Assembly: GCA_032718475.1 (NCBI GenBank)
Contig: JAUCBJ010005561.1
Span: 1 to 35,598 of the forward strand
Origin: Nemertoderma westbladi
Lineage: Eukaryota > Xenacoelomorpha > Nemertodermatida > Nemertodermatidae
Direction: 5' to 3'
Length of the DNA: 35,598 nucleotides
The notes beneath the pieces were generated by a model. It was not told the DNA's origin and did no database searches. It saw nothing but the letters and a program-made list of their open reading frames with translations. Made by a program: the position numbers and the translations under genes. This document shows, one piece after another, positions 17,167-27,287 of the stretch. The first letter of the stretch is position 1. Each line of letters opens with the position of its first letter.

Positions 17167-17333
17167 TGACGAATGTATATGTGGGGCTGCGCATTAACAA
17201 TGGAGTGACATGAGTTCAAGTATAGTGTAGGTATATTATAAGTTATATATTAAACCAAGCATTAGGCCTAGACAGCTAGATGATAGGGCAGTACAGAATA
17301 CAGAAGGCAGTATGATTACTGGAATACTATGCA
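17167..17333 (-). repeat. 5' LTR
   Basis: Partner of 13341-13504. The sequence just inside it (minus-strand TTGCGCAGCGTTTCTG) should be the tRNA primer site but does not start with the usual TGG; I could not match it to a tRNA. Confidence 0.88.
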
Positions 17334-18211
17334 GCGTTGTGCCCAAAACAGCCCATTATACTATACAGTATAAAATATAATAAATTAGATAAGTTTATAT
17401 CAATACGTAATTGTAGTATAATTAGATAAGGTAAATAAAATCTACAAATTTGGTTTATATTCATTTCATTTTATACAGTATGTAGAATTAAGTACGTACA
17501 GTATATTTTATTATAAAACCGCAGTGTAATTAATTACGGTGGCAAAAACCTATAAATCTAGGTACATATTTGCCGTTATACAATATCTACTAAATCTACT
17601 TAATAATTGTGCTAAATTCGCTTGTATTTCTGTATTAATCAATAATTCTGCTTAATTTACGTTAAAAATACGCTTTTAATAATTGCCAAATTAAGTTAGG
17701 TTATTTTCGAGCCCAGCTGATGATCGTATGAGCATGTGATAATATGTAAGATTGCGTAATTATTGGCCGCCATATTTGCGTCATTATTGGCTGCCATCTT
17801 TAATTTCCATTAAATTCGAGTTTTACCGTACCGGAACCTTACTGCTTTTCTGCTTGAAAATGTGACTTTGATAATTGATTACTGCTAATGATTTGTGATT
17901 ATTCTGATTTCATTAAAACTGCTAAAATGTGATAATTATTTCTGCACTTTGCTTCTCTACTCTAACTTTCAGACTGTTGCATGTTATTTATGCGCGGTAA
18001 CAGATAACTTTAGCATGTTGGGTAAAGGAGACAGAGCGGGCGCACAACCAGTAAGGGCGACGGAAGAGCGAAGGATCCAATGCGCGGTAGTGCTGGTGAA
18101 GTGAATGACTGTTAGGGTGGGTTGGTTGAAGTTGGATGACCGAGGACTGGTTAACCCAATGTAGCGAGGGCAGGGCAATCCAGATCCTGTCTCTTTTATT
18201 TAATTTGTTCT
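17334..18211. other. AT-rich spacer
   Basis: No supported gene. GC content rises at 18015-18180 without a recognisable ORF or tRNA-like boxes. Confidence 0.45.
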
Positions 18212-18233
18212 GGGGGGGGGGGGGGGGGGGGGG
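18212..18233. repeat. Poly(G) tract, G22
   Basis: Run of 22 G between TTGTTCT and AATTCATT. Confidence 0.95.
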
Positions 18234-20290
18234 AATTCATTTTAAGCCTAGGTGACCTGGGTTTGCTATGCTATGCGACACGCTAATTTGGTATGCTAAG
18301 TGATACGCCAATGTGGCTAAGTGACACGTTAATTTGGTATGCTAATTGGTACGCTAATGCGTTACGGTAGGCTTGATTGTTGTATTGTTGAGCGAATGTT
18401 TGGCTATTTTTTTGTTTGTTTTTTTAGTTTGGCTTTTCTAAATAAATGCTTGCTTGAATTACAGTTAGGGTGAATAATACAGTATTTAGGCTAACTCTAG
18501 TGTAACCCAGTAGCGTTACTAGTTAGTGTTTCAATTCTGGAATATATTAATTTAGGTAGTTGGCAATCATGTACATGTTTAAATAAATGTAGTTCCTACC
18601 AGTATTTAGGGTGAATAAAATTTGTACACAGCATAGCGGAGAGTAGTTTAGTTATTTACGTTTAGGAAATATTTAAACTTATCTACCCTAGGCAGTTATC
18701 TAAAAAGAGTGGGTTCGCCAGTTCTACAATTAGTTGCAAGTGTCACAAGCAGTAAAATTGCTGATTACATTCAGCTCCAGGCGCGCATAACAGTATTTTG
18801 GTCCTAACTCGATATACTTGTCCGTTTGTAAAAAATTAAATATTCTCCGAACCAATACCTGATTGCCCAGTGAATTGCCCCTTTCTCTGCGAATGGTGAA
18901 CAGACTGAGTGCTAAGTCACCTGCATTCGTTTTCATAGCCTAGTAAGCCAGAACTGGAGTCATGTTTTGGTTGATTTTGATTTGGCTTGTTTTTGCTTGA
19001 TTAGCTTGATATGTGATAGCTTGATTAAACCCATGTTTTGTTAGAAAACACAAACATATCAAAAGAATGAATACTGAGGTATTATCTTTACATATACCTA
19101 GTCTAATGTGGCCAAGAGTATCCAAGCATTACTCAAATGTGGGTTGTCTGAGTTAACGAAAGCAGTTGCGATATGATAACTTGCAGAGCCCGAAGGGCAA
19201 TCTCGTGCCTCTACGCTGAATGCTTTCTAGTAGATAGTTTAACCAACTTTTCTAACAGCGCTTTACAGCAATACATATGCGACTACGTCGCCACTAGTTC
19301 CGGTATCATTGTTAGAATTTTGTCGAATCACGCACTCATCTTCAGACCCCCATGATGAGCGAGAACACCAACCGTTGGTCGATTCCTCCTTGACTGTACA
19401 CATCTGATACGGCCCATACAGACAGATACAATGTCATTATCCTCTTGCCTGAATCCGCCACGTCATAGTCATAATATCTATGTAGGCCTATACGTAAATC
19501 ATTTTCTTCCTTTGTGAGTACCATTGTAGTAGGCTGAATGGGACATTCTCAAGGGCGTTCCGGCTCGCGGCTCAAAGGTACTCGCATTCACCGTATTTGT
19601 TCATCCTTGCCATTGCCATTGTTCCGTGTACCTCCTTGTGCCTTGCCGTTGTCCCGTTTACTCTCTGTTCGCCGTATAAATAAGCAAGTATTCAGTGCTG
19701 CGTGCTTGTATGGTTACTGCTGCACTGTACTGCTGTACTACAGTACTAATGTAGCAGTCCCTGCAGTAACAAACTGCCTAATTTATACAAAGATAGAATT
19801 TGGTATCTGAATGTTGATATCAATGGGATCCCGAGGCTAATAGTGACGACCAATCACAGATCGTTTTCAAATTTTGAATAATTTTTAAACTGAAAACACC
19901 AATAATATCTCCTCTATTTTGGCATCTTATTGAATTCTGTAAACGCCATTGTGGTCTGTGATATCATCTAATTAATCTAAATTAAATAAACCTAAACCTA
20001 AATTAATGCACCTAATTAATCTGGTTTTGAATTTGAGTCATGAACCCCATTGCCGTGGTATTTCTATATTGACATTAGCAAAGATTTGCGATCTGATGAT
20101 CGGTAGACGGCTAGTAGCAATTAGTGCAATCGGTGCAATTAGGAAAAAGTTTCAGACTGGGAGTGAAATAGAGCCGCGGTTATATAGAGCAAAGTCTATC
20201 ACCTCGTTTAATTATCGATTTGGCCATATATGTGAAACTGAAACTATGTTAGTTTTGTAGATTTCAGTAAGGCGTACAACCATGTCCCTT
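18234..20290. other. No supported gene
   Basis: Near 18265-18365 short strings such as GACACG-TAATTTGGTATGCTAA repeat in a decayed way. Two minus-strand ORFs (18730-18936, 68 codons; 19342-19524, 60 codons) have protein-like composition but no motif I know. They could be exons, element debris or chance. No splice context decides it. Confidence 0.4.
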
Positions 20291-20412
20291 GTACGAAGGG
20301 TTTGTCTTTTTGCCGTATGTGTACGTATTTGAAAGAGTTCCCGTAGCCTACCATAGGCTACCGTATGTGGGACGTATTTGCCCGTATTCAGGAAGCAGAA
20401 TCAGTGCACTGC
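20291..20412. repeat. Long-range inverted repeat, left arm
   Basis: About 120 bp matching 23631-23755 in reverse complement with a few mismatches. Shared landmarks: GGGTTTGTCTTTTTGCCGTA, TGTGTACGTATTT, TATGTGGGACGTATTTGCCC, GTATTCAG and CAGTGCACTGC. Confidence 0.85.
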
Positions 20413-20539
20413 TTACCGCTAACGGTAGTGTACCTGGCAACCTGGCCTGTTTTAAGTGTTTTTATACTACCTGTTCTATGCTCCCGGTACCAGGGGTTTG
20501 GAAATTCTCTGCGAGCTTTTTTTTCAAGGATATTTTTTA

Positions 20540-20650
20540 TTATTTATCATTATTATGATATAATGATAATAATTATTATGAAATGATGATAATAATTATT
20601 TTGAAATATAATGATAATAATTATTATGAAATAATCATAATAATTATTAT
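20540..20650. repeat. ATGATAATAATTATT tandem repeats
   Basis: Three to four degenerate copies of about 30 bp (GATAATAATTATTATGAAAT), each internally near-palindromic. Confidence 0.85.
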
Positions 20651-20944
20651 ACTGTTTTTTGATGGCTGAAAGTTTAATTGCCCAGGCTAGTATAACACGA
20701 AGTGGGGCCTTCGCGCAGCACGTGACTTGAACTTATGTTAAGTGTCAACTCGAAAGAAATATTTGCAAAATGTAAACATGTCCCCTAGTCACAATAACAC
20801 ATAGAGGCTGACTGAGTAATTACAATCGATTTAAAACTTCACAAAAACTCAGTCTGATGTCTAGAATATATATAAATGTAATAAGAGGTCTAGATTATAT
20901 GTAAATGTAAAAGTAAAAAAGCAGGCCTACATTTAGGCCTACAC

Positions 20945-21188
20945 TATTAAACCAGGGATTACGCACAAAGTCTGGCGACTTATTTCCAGTGCGGTCTCCC
21001 AGAACTATACTCCTCAGAGTAAACTCTAGTACTCATTTAGCTACCACTTAAGGATGCAAGGCAGAGATGCGCCCTGGCTAGTCCCTTTAAAATCATTCGT
21101 GCCGAAACAAAAACTGCCCTGGCCCTTGCGTGGATTGTACCCACGACCTACTACAGGATGTGAATTCTATGCAACCACTACACCTAGG
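20945..21188 (-). mobile_element. tRNA-derived SINE
   Basis: On the minus strand a box A (GGTGTAGTGGTTGCATAGA) and a box B (GGTCGTGGGTACAATCC) lie at tRNA spacing, followed by a body (GGGACTAGCCAGGGCGCATC, CTTGCATCCTTAAGTGGTAG). The body recurs at 33690-33800. The 3' limit is uncertain. Confidence 0.65.
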
Positions 21189-21286
21189 TGTGACCTATGT
21201 GCCAGGTATCAGGAAAATGAATATAAACAATAATAAGAAAGGGCTGACGTTTTAATTTCACACATATCTAAAATGTTTAATTTCAG

Positions 21287-21780
21287 TCCACTAGCGGTAG
21301 CCTGGAGAACTGCCGAGAGAATACCATCCCAACAAAGATGCTACCTATGTATGGTCTACGGTCTAGCATGTCTGCCAAGTATCAGCTTGAATGGATACAA
21401 AATAACCAAATGAGAGAAAGTTTTCACTTTCAGACATTTCAACCTCTAGCGGCAAACTGGAGAACTGAGAACCGATCAAATTCTTCACACAGACGAACCA
21501 TGTGGTCTGGTACATATTTGCCAAGATTCAACTTTAAACAGATTAAGATCAAAGGAACTGGAAGGTTAATACTTTCATACATTTCGCCCTCTAGCGACTT
21601 AACTGGAAAACTGCAGACTGACCGATTACAGAGACCACGAAGATACAGGATGTGTTCAAGCATATATCTGACAACTTTCAGCTTGTATGGATCATAAATA
21701 ACAGAATGGGTCAATAATTTCACTTTCAGGCATTTCGCTCTGTAGTGGAAGACAAGATAACTATAGACTGGTTAGCCCCC
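21287..21780. repeat. Tandem array of ~150-bp units carrying CTAGCGG
   Basis: Units begin at CTAGCGG or close variants at about 21291, 21446, 21591 and 21741, each followed by AACTGGA-AACTG, a CATATxTGCCAAG/TTCAGCTT block and TTTCACTTTCAGACATTTC. They are amplified versions of the single 150-bp half present in MITE copies 1 and 2. Confidence 0.75.
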
Positions 21781-21905
21781 TTTGAATGCCACAGGTAATG
21801 GTTAGTACATATCTGCCAAGTTTTAGCTTAAACGGATTAGAAATTGGTGGACATTCAATGTTTAGACATGTTGGACACGTTCGTGGGGCCTTCGCGCAGC
21901 ACGAG

Positions 21906-22051
21906 GCCCAGTTATGAGATACAAATTAAAATTGTGCGACTGTATCACAAAATCAGGTTATGAGAGATTAAGCCACACCACCAATTAATCAAAGAAAGGG
22001 GGACAGTACGTGTTCACTGCTTTTAATCTCTTGCGTTCGACCTGTTTTGTA
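21906..22051. other. Short spacer
   Basis: Nothing recognised. Confidence 0.4.
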
Positions 22052-22402
22052 TTAAAATATATTTATTAAACGCAGGCTGACGCTTTCAATCTTTACTGCC
22101 GCGCAAACCCCGCAGAGGAAGTTTTGGTTTGAGAGATCAAGCCCATCGGCAATTGGTGTTTCAATTTCGGTCCAGAAACTCTGACAATGGGAGCATTCAA
22201 ACTTAGCTGTGGTCCATTCCCGTGGTTTCGGCTTCCTTTTCTTCGTCCCAATGACAGATTCTTCTGAAGACGTTCGATTCGCTTTCAGTTTATTGTTGGC
22301 GTTTGTGTTTTGAAGTTGTATTCGAGTGGACAGTCGCGCCGGTTTCGAGGTAACCATACCGACCTGTGATAAGCGTTGGTTTTGTTGAGTGCCGGTATTC
22401 AT
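22052..22402 (-). CDS. Hypothetical zinc-finger-like protein
   Basis: 116 codons in one exon. Residues 1-60 are polar, with a basic stretch (GTKKRKPKPREW). Then FECSHCQSFWTE and, about 30 residues later, FLCGVCAAVKIE give C-x2-C and C-x2-C, a possible four-cysteine zinc site. The stop is read through AATAAA-like sequence (TTAATAAATATATTTTAA), so a poly(A) signal would overlap the stop codon. The shape resembles the small PHD/ribbon fingers that some LINE ORF1 proteins carry, but I cannot place it in a family. It may be a first exon. Confidence 0.45.
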   Translation of the reverse strand: MNTGTQQNQRLSQVGMVTSKPARLSTRIQLQNTNANNKLKANRTSSEESVIGTKKRKPKPREWTTAKFECSHCQSFWTEIETPIADGLDLSNQNFLCGVCAAVKIESVSLRLINIF

Positions 22403-23106
22403 CTTCTCTCACCTCTTCAATGTCAGATGTTGCAAATACTGATAACACGAATAACGGTATAGGCTATATTTCAATACTTGTCAATAGTAATATAGATAAT
22501 TTAGATAACTATTTTATATCTGTACTGTTGAGCAAACTCTACATAAATCCCAACCTGTGTATCGCAGTATCGCCGGTAGGGCTGTTGCTGTGCAAGCAAG
22601 TGCCAGAGTGCTGAAGTGCTAGTTGCCACCGGTCAACCGGTACCGGTAGTAGGGTGGTATCTACGGTGCGCACTGCAACGGCAGTACAGCAATACGGTGT
22701 ACCGTGCCAATGACTGAATGATTAGCGGTAACTATTTAAACTATTATATTATTATTACCGGTACTGGGCTAATTAGGCCTATACTATAATCACCGCAAGG
22801 GTTGCCGGCGCCGGGGCCATGTTTAACAGTTTAATTAGATTACATGATATGGCATGTCTGCAGTGTATGGTACTGGCTGACCAGTATTGCAGTATTGACT
22901 GATTACAGAATTCTCGATTCAGGGATTGAGTACAGCCTGACAGTACCGGTACACATGGTACATGCAGATTGGCAGACAGCCCCAATCTGCCAATGTATTG
23001 CAAAATTTAAACCCAGCTGATTTATCCTACAGTAATAATAATTTAACGCATTTTAAATTTGGATAATAAATTTATTATAACTGCAATAACAGTTACACTG
23101 ATGCTG
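22403..23106. other. No supported gene
   Basis: Contains several ACCGGT palindromes (22625-22650) and a 9-bp hairpin at about 22967-22993 (ATTGGCAGA / TCTGCCAAT). No ORF with recognisable content. Confidence 0.45.
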
Positions 23107-23311
23107 CACGAAGGCCCCACGCAAATTCTACTTGGAAAATTTTCAAACTTTTGCCAAACAACATGTGTACCAAGTTTGGATAGATTTCATCAAGGATTGG
23201 CCGAGTTATTAACGTTTAAAATAAAATACTGAAAAAAAACGCGACAGAACGACAGGTTGATTATTGGTACCCCTACGCTAAGGCTCACTCACTTCGTGGC
23301 TCGCCCCACAC
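23107..23311. mobile_element. Short GGGG/CCCC-ended element
   Basis: Read on the minus strand it starts TGTGGGGCGAGCCACGAAGT and ends GTGGGGCCTTCGTGCAGC, the two end types of the family, about 205 bp apart. The interior (AACTCGGCCAATCCTTGATG) is unlike copies 1 and 2, so a different subfamily. Confidence 0.65.
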
Positions 23312-23447
23312 TGATGAACTGAGTTTCTTATAGTTTTTAAAAAATCTCACCTTTTGGTCCTGTAATAATGCCAACAAATTTTCAACACAACACGTCGCGG
23401 CGTCAACAACTATTTTGCCATTATTGTCCCATCCCTAACATTTTTCA

Positions 23448-23486
23448 GTTCACTAAGGCTCCGGCAACGTCGTGGCTCACCCCACA
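23448..23486. repeat. Solitary CCCC-type end of the MITE family
   Basis: CACTAAGGCTCCGGCAACGT then CGTGGCTCACCCCACA; no partner end identified nearby with confidence. Confidence 0.6.
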
Positions 23487-23630
23487 AAGTGCGAGCTGTA
23501 TAATCTTAGCACAGTACAGCCGGCTCGCTGTATTATTTACCTGTACTGTACGAACAGTACAGGTCTATAAACATGGATAAATATAGGCCAGGTACAGTAC
23601 CATGAGATTTAGCCATAGTGCAGTAGTGCT

Positions 23631-23755
23631 GCAGTGCACTGACTAACTGCTTTCTGAATACGGGCAAATACGTCCCACATACGGTATAGCCTACGGTAGT
23701 CTACGGGAACTATTTAAAATACGTACACATACGGCAAAAAGACAAACCCTTGTAC
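23631..23755. repeat. Long-range inverted repeat, right arm
   Basis: Inverted partner of 20291-20412. Confidence 0.85.
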
Positions 23756-23865
23756 GAAGCTACTTTAGTATTCTAAAAAGTCTAGGGTGTGGAAGGGTCA
23801 TGTTGCTGGCCTTGCTTGCGATTTATAGTAATACAAAATCTATATTAAGCACCGCCATTGTGGGG

Positions 23866-23905
23866 CGAGACACGAAGTCCGGCGAGCCTTGGCATACGGT
23901 TCATA
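23866..23905. repeat. Solitary GGGG-type end of the MITE family
   Basis: TGTGGGGCGAGACACGAAGT followed by CCGGCGAGCCTTGGCATACG, a diverged end. Confidence 0.55.
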
Positions 23906-24227
23906 TAGGGCAAGTGGGGCATGTCCGTCGGTTAAATGTCCGTCCTTCCGAATGATAAATTTCTCGAGAAGGCCTCATTTTCCTGAGCTGAAGTTTTGTT
24001 TGCTTGTAGAGAATCATGAAGTCTATCTTTTACGAAATTAAAAAGTTTAAAAATTTAATTGGGGATCCGCTAAAGACCCCGAAGTAATGACATAGGCCTA
24101 CCGGTACGGTACTGCTGTACTGTACGTAATTAACGTAAGTACGAAATTGCAAAATAACAATTTGACACCACCTAGCGGCATAATATATGATTATATATCG
24201 AATGAATACATTTATAGCATGGGGTAT
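23906..24227. other. Spacer
   Basis: No gene; a CTAGCGG-type motif lies at 24171-24178. Confidence 0.4.
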
Positions 24228-24600
24228 GGGGTCCGAGCCACGAAGTTGGCAGAGCATTTGCGAACTGACTCTATCATAGGTCAATTATGGCAAATAGTTC
24301 ATTCAATAATGGTAGTGTATGTCATCATATCGTCGGTACGATTGTGACTTACTTATAATTTCGTCGGATTTAAAGCTTTCGAGTCTAAAATTAGTAGGCA
24401 TCAATAAGACCATAAGTTGAGATTTTTTAGGGACTTTCAGACACTATCAAATCAACAGTCTCTCGCTAGAGGGCTACATGTCTAGACATTAAATATCCTC
24501 ACATTTCTTTGCTTTAAAGCCGTTCTATCTGAAACTTTGCATAATTGTTCTAGACCATTAACTGTGTCATTCAAAAGTGGCTCATAACTGTGTAATGTAT
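24228..24600 (-). mobile_element. Diverged copy of the GGGG-ended MITE (inverted interior)
   Basis: Starts GGGGTCCGAGCCACGAAGTT and continues with the family's inverted repeat. The interior on the minus strand follows copies 1 and 2 closely (CTAATGGTCTA-like, AAAGCAAAGAAATG, TTTAATGT-TAGACATGT, AGCCCTCTAGCGAGAGAC, GTGTCTGAAAGTC, CTTTAAATCCGAC). CCCTCTAGCG lies at 24464-24475, minus. Confidence 0.7.
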
Positions 24601-24712
24601 ACTCATACCAATGTACATAACTGTTTTTATTATTAAATTGTTACTTTTTCGCTCGAATTTAGGAAAATCGGGAAAAAAATTCGTTATGGAAACAAAGGAA
24701 CCGCATTGCAAT

Positions 24713-24815
24713 GATTGCATTGACTTTACTTTTTGCATTGATTGCATTGATTTTACTTTTTGCATTGATTGCATTGATTTTACTTTTTGCATTGATTGCA
24801 TTGATTTTACTTTTA
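24713..24815. repeat. 27-bp minisatellite, about 3.7 units
   Basis: Unit ATTGATTGCATTGATTTTAC plus TTTTTGC; in frame it reads as CIDCIDFTF on plus and SMQ-KVK repeats on minus. The containing ORFs have no other recognisable content. Confidence 0.9.
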
Positions 24816-25588
24816 TTCCAGGCGAAAAATGTAAAATAAAATATTTTTGGTGGAATATCTTAAATTTTATTAAATATATTGAGAGAGCACTGACGTAGAA
24901 AAGTTTTGCACGTAATTTGAGCAAAATCCATGCACGCAAACAAAAGTTATGGTAAATTTAGTGTCTGCGCGGCGTACTCAAAAACGGAACTCAATATCCA
25001 TTATTGGTTAAGCGGCTCTCTAGTTACGTAATAAATATTCGAGAATACTAAATTATTTAACATTGAGTAAGGCAGCATCGAGAGTTGAAGAGTACAGTAA
25101 TTTGAATTGCAGTAACTATGGAAGCAATATAGTAAAATACTATAGTTCAATTTATTTTGTTCCACTATATCGCTGTACTTTTTATTAAAGAATTATGTAA
25201 CAAAAAAGTACCAATTTAAGAATAAAATTACGTATTACATGGGAAAAAAAACGTAGGACCTTTATTAACATCACTGGCGCTCGGTAAATAAAATGCCTCG
25301 AGAATAGTGAAAACAAGTTTTACTTTTTCCCATGTAATAAATAATTATATCTCATCATAACCGAGCCTCGTGCTGTGCGAAGGCCCCACGGACGTGTTGT
25401 GTTACTAGTATTGTCGTACGTCAAGGGGCTCCTTCCTCAATAATTTTGTTTTGTTTTTATGTAAATATATTATTTCTAATTGTTAAATCAGCAGTTGGGT
25501 GCGATGCTATTTTAGGGGCTAACTGTAAAGCACTGCTAGTCATACATTTATCTATGATCATCTTTCTCTGAAGGTGGAATTATATATC
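24816..25588. other. Spacer with a 16-bp inverted repeat and a MITE-family end
   Basis: 25233-25248 (TATTACATGGGAAAAA) is the exact complement of 25324-25339, 75 nt apart. 25347-25396 carries an inverted copy of the GTGGGGCCTTCGC-CAGCACG end found at 21876-21922. No gene. Confidence 0.6.
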
Positions 25589-25627
25589 TTGCTGGTTACA
25601 TGTATTTAGACTACATGTAACCAGCAA
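25589..25627. repeat. Perfect 16-bp inverted repeat, 7-nt loop
   Basis: TTGCTGGTTACATGTA and its exact complement around TTTAGAC. Confidence 0.9.
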
Positions 25628-26401
25628 AAATAAATTTTCCATATTTATTTTTGTGCAAAATATACTGATATTCATTTCTCCTTTTAAAAAGAAAGTTTTC
25701 GATGCATGTGTATTGTCTTCGATTTTATACAGATGCGAATTCTGGCATTTTGCTAAGTACTAAATAATAGAATTATTTTTTAACAGCATAGATAAAAGTA
25801 TACTAGGTGTACGTAAACAAACACCAAGATGGATTTGTGTTTTGTAACATAACTTACAAGTAGAGAAGGGTAGATGGAGTAGGATCCCGCGCGAAGATCG
25901 TGTTTGCCGTTTTGATGGAAAGTCTATAGTCCCGTTAGTAGTAGGAATTATATAGCAGTAATTATTTACATTTACATGTAAATAATAGTTATCCCTGGTG
26001 ATATATTATTCTGGAATATATAATTATACTATACTGTAGGTAGATACAAATCATCGTATATAGGGCCTACTATCAATGATAAATGTATAGATAAAGTGTC
26101 TGCTGCAGAAACATAGATAGTAAAATGCTGTAAATATGCAATATATTATTAATTATATTATATTCCGCAAAATAGGATAAATTATGGCATTACTACAGTA
26201 GGCCCTGTGTACCCCCTCTATTGATCACTAATTGTTTATGTCAATTTTTGTCTTTAAACATGATATTTTTAGTTCTAGAACAAATATTTAACCTGATTGT
26301 AAGATGGTAGCTAGTAATTTTGATTTTGTGTTAGGTAATTCTTTTTATTATCCAGTAAAAATAATAAATATCGTATTTTAATCCTCAAATAAATCAAGTC
26401 C
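25628..26401. other. AT-rich spacer
   Basis: No gene. Small inverted repeat at about 25961-25986 (ATTATTTACA / TGTAAATAAT). TTCTAGAA at 26273-26280. Confidence 0.45.
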
Positions 26402-26635
26402 ATGCTAGCTAGTAATTATTTACTAACTAGATTTTTATACAAAAAATTGATGTCTGTAAAAACCAAGGCTAAAATATACATAAATAAAAGTTTTTTCGAA
26501 GTTCTAGAACACTCAATATACGTTCTAGAAAATTTATCAAGAAAAAAACTGACAAAAAGCATTCAAATTTATTTGTTGAAAAAAAACAACGAATATGTTG
26601 GCACGGGCGGAATTGTTCCCAAACAATTGAAATAG
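26402..26635 (+). CDS. Hypothetical 77-residue ORF
   Basis: Lys-rich, AT-rich ORF ending NEYVGTGGIVPKQLK, followed within a few bases by AATAAA (26638-26643), a possible poly(A) signal. It could be a terminal exon. Two TTCTAGAA octamers lie inside (26502, 26523). No family recognised. Confidence 0.25.
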   Translation: MLASNYLLTRFLYKKLMSVKTKAKIYINKSFFEVLEHSIYVLENLSRKKLTKSIQIYLLKKNNEYVGTGGIVPKQLK

Positions 26636-26671
26636 TAAATAAAAACACTTTAACTTAACACTATTAAAACC

Positions 26672-26731
26672 GGGGGGGGGGGGGGGGGGGGGGGTCAATA
26701 TGACCCCCCAACCACCCCCCCCCCCCCCCCC
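26672..26731. repeat. G23 and C17 tracts facing each other
   Basis: A run of 23 G (26672-26694), a 20-nt spacer with TCAATATGA, and a run of 17 C (26715-26731). The runs can pair as a hairpin, or the G run can form quadruplexes. Confidence 0.95.
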
Positions 26732-26734
26732 GTG

Positions 26735-27091
26735 GATTTTTTGTTATAACTCTGGAACAAACGTAGTTGGAATATTAAATTTTATGACTTTTCCTAAAAA
26801 TCTATTGCATTCCTAATAGTGAAAACCGTTTTCAAAAATATTGAAACGTTTCGAGTTATAGCGCCATTTTTCAACCCTACTTTTGGCACTTTTTTGAGAC
26901 GTTTTTTGAAAATTACATTTTGATGAAATTATGATTTTTAACATCTATATTTTTGATTTACACCTGTTTTTTGGTGTTTGCAATTAGATAAAATTCATAT
27001 AAATTTTAAACTATTTAATTTAATTAAATTTTAATTTAATTTAATTTTAAATTTAATCAAAATTTTAATTTAATTTCAAACTTTTTTTTGG
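26735..27091. other. AT-rich stretch inside the composite
   Basis: No ORF. Low-complexity TTTAATTTAA repeats at 27005-27080. Confidence 0.5.
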
Positions 27092-27267
27092 CGGGTGCCA
27101 AATTTTGGTGCCAGCACATTCAATTCATTGAAAATGTGGGCAATGAAGTTATTCAGCGTAGGTGTTGCTGCATAGATTAGTGTTTCTGAAGTTATATTGT
27201 AGAAGTCACTCGTCTTTCCTTTGTTTAGTTTTTGGATATTAGCTTCTATGGTTTTTCCATCATCAGT
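27092..27267 (-). pseudogene. RT N-terminal piece of a second, antisense LINE
   Basis: About 59 open codons on the minus strand: DDGKTIEANIQKLNKGKTSD followed by Y-ITSETLIYAATPTLNNF and HIFNELNVLAPKFG. This is the 'i..lk.gKasG.D...l...l...fN' pattern at the start of Jockey/CR1/L2-type reverse transcriptases. It continues the piece at 29570-30040, from which the RTE insertion separates it. Confidence 0.65.
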
Positions 27268-27287
27268 TAATTAATTTTTCTTTTTCT

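Larger units (their letters stand above)
13341..17333 (-). mobile_element. Decayed Ty3/Gypsy-type LTR retrotransposon
   Basis: Two 164-167 bp direct repeats (LTRs) beginning TG and ending CA bracket gag, protease, RT, RNase H and integrase in that order on the minus strand. Flanks GAGTT and GCGTT may be a one-mismatch 5-bp target duplication. The interior is markedly GC-rich against an AT-rich background. Several frameshifts plus two deletions (protease/RT joint, integrase core) make it defective. The LTRs differ at only two substitutions and one small indel, so insertion was fairly recent. Confidence 0.9.
20696..21905. mobile_element. Diverged GGGG-ended MITE-family region, with SINE inside
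   Basis: Starts CACGAAGTGGGGCCTTCGCG and closes with another TCGTGGGGCCTTCGCGCAGC in the same direction (21880-21900). The right part (21780-21875) matches the interior of MITE copies 1 and 2 (ACATATCTGCCAAGTTT-AGC, TTTAGACATG). Between lies a tandem array and a SINE. It may be several insertions rather than one element. Confidence 0.6.

Noticed and set aside
18730-19524. Two minus-strand ORFs of 60-68 codons
   Set aside because: No motif, splice context or neighbouring exon was found; kept only as a note in the spacer entry.
24571-24939. 122-codon minus-strand ORF with KVKSMQSMQ repeats
   Set aside because: Driven by the 27-bp minisatellite; flanking residues show no recognisable protein.
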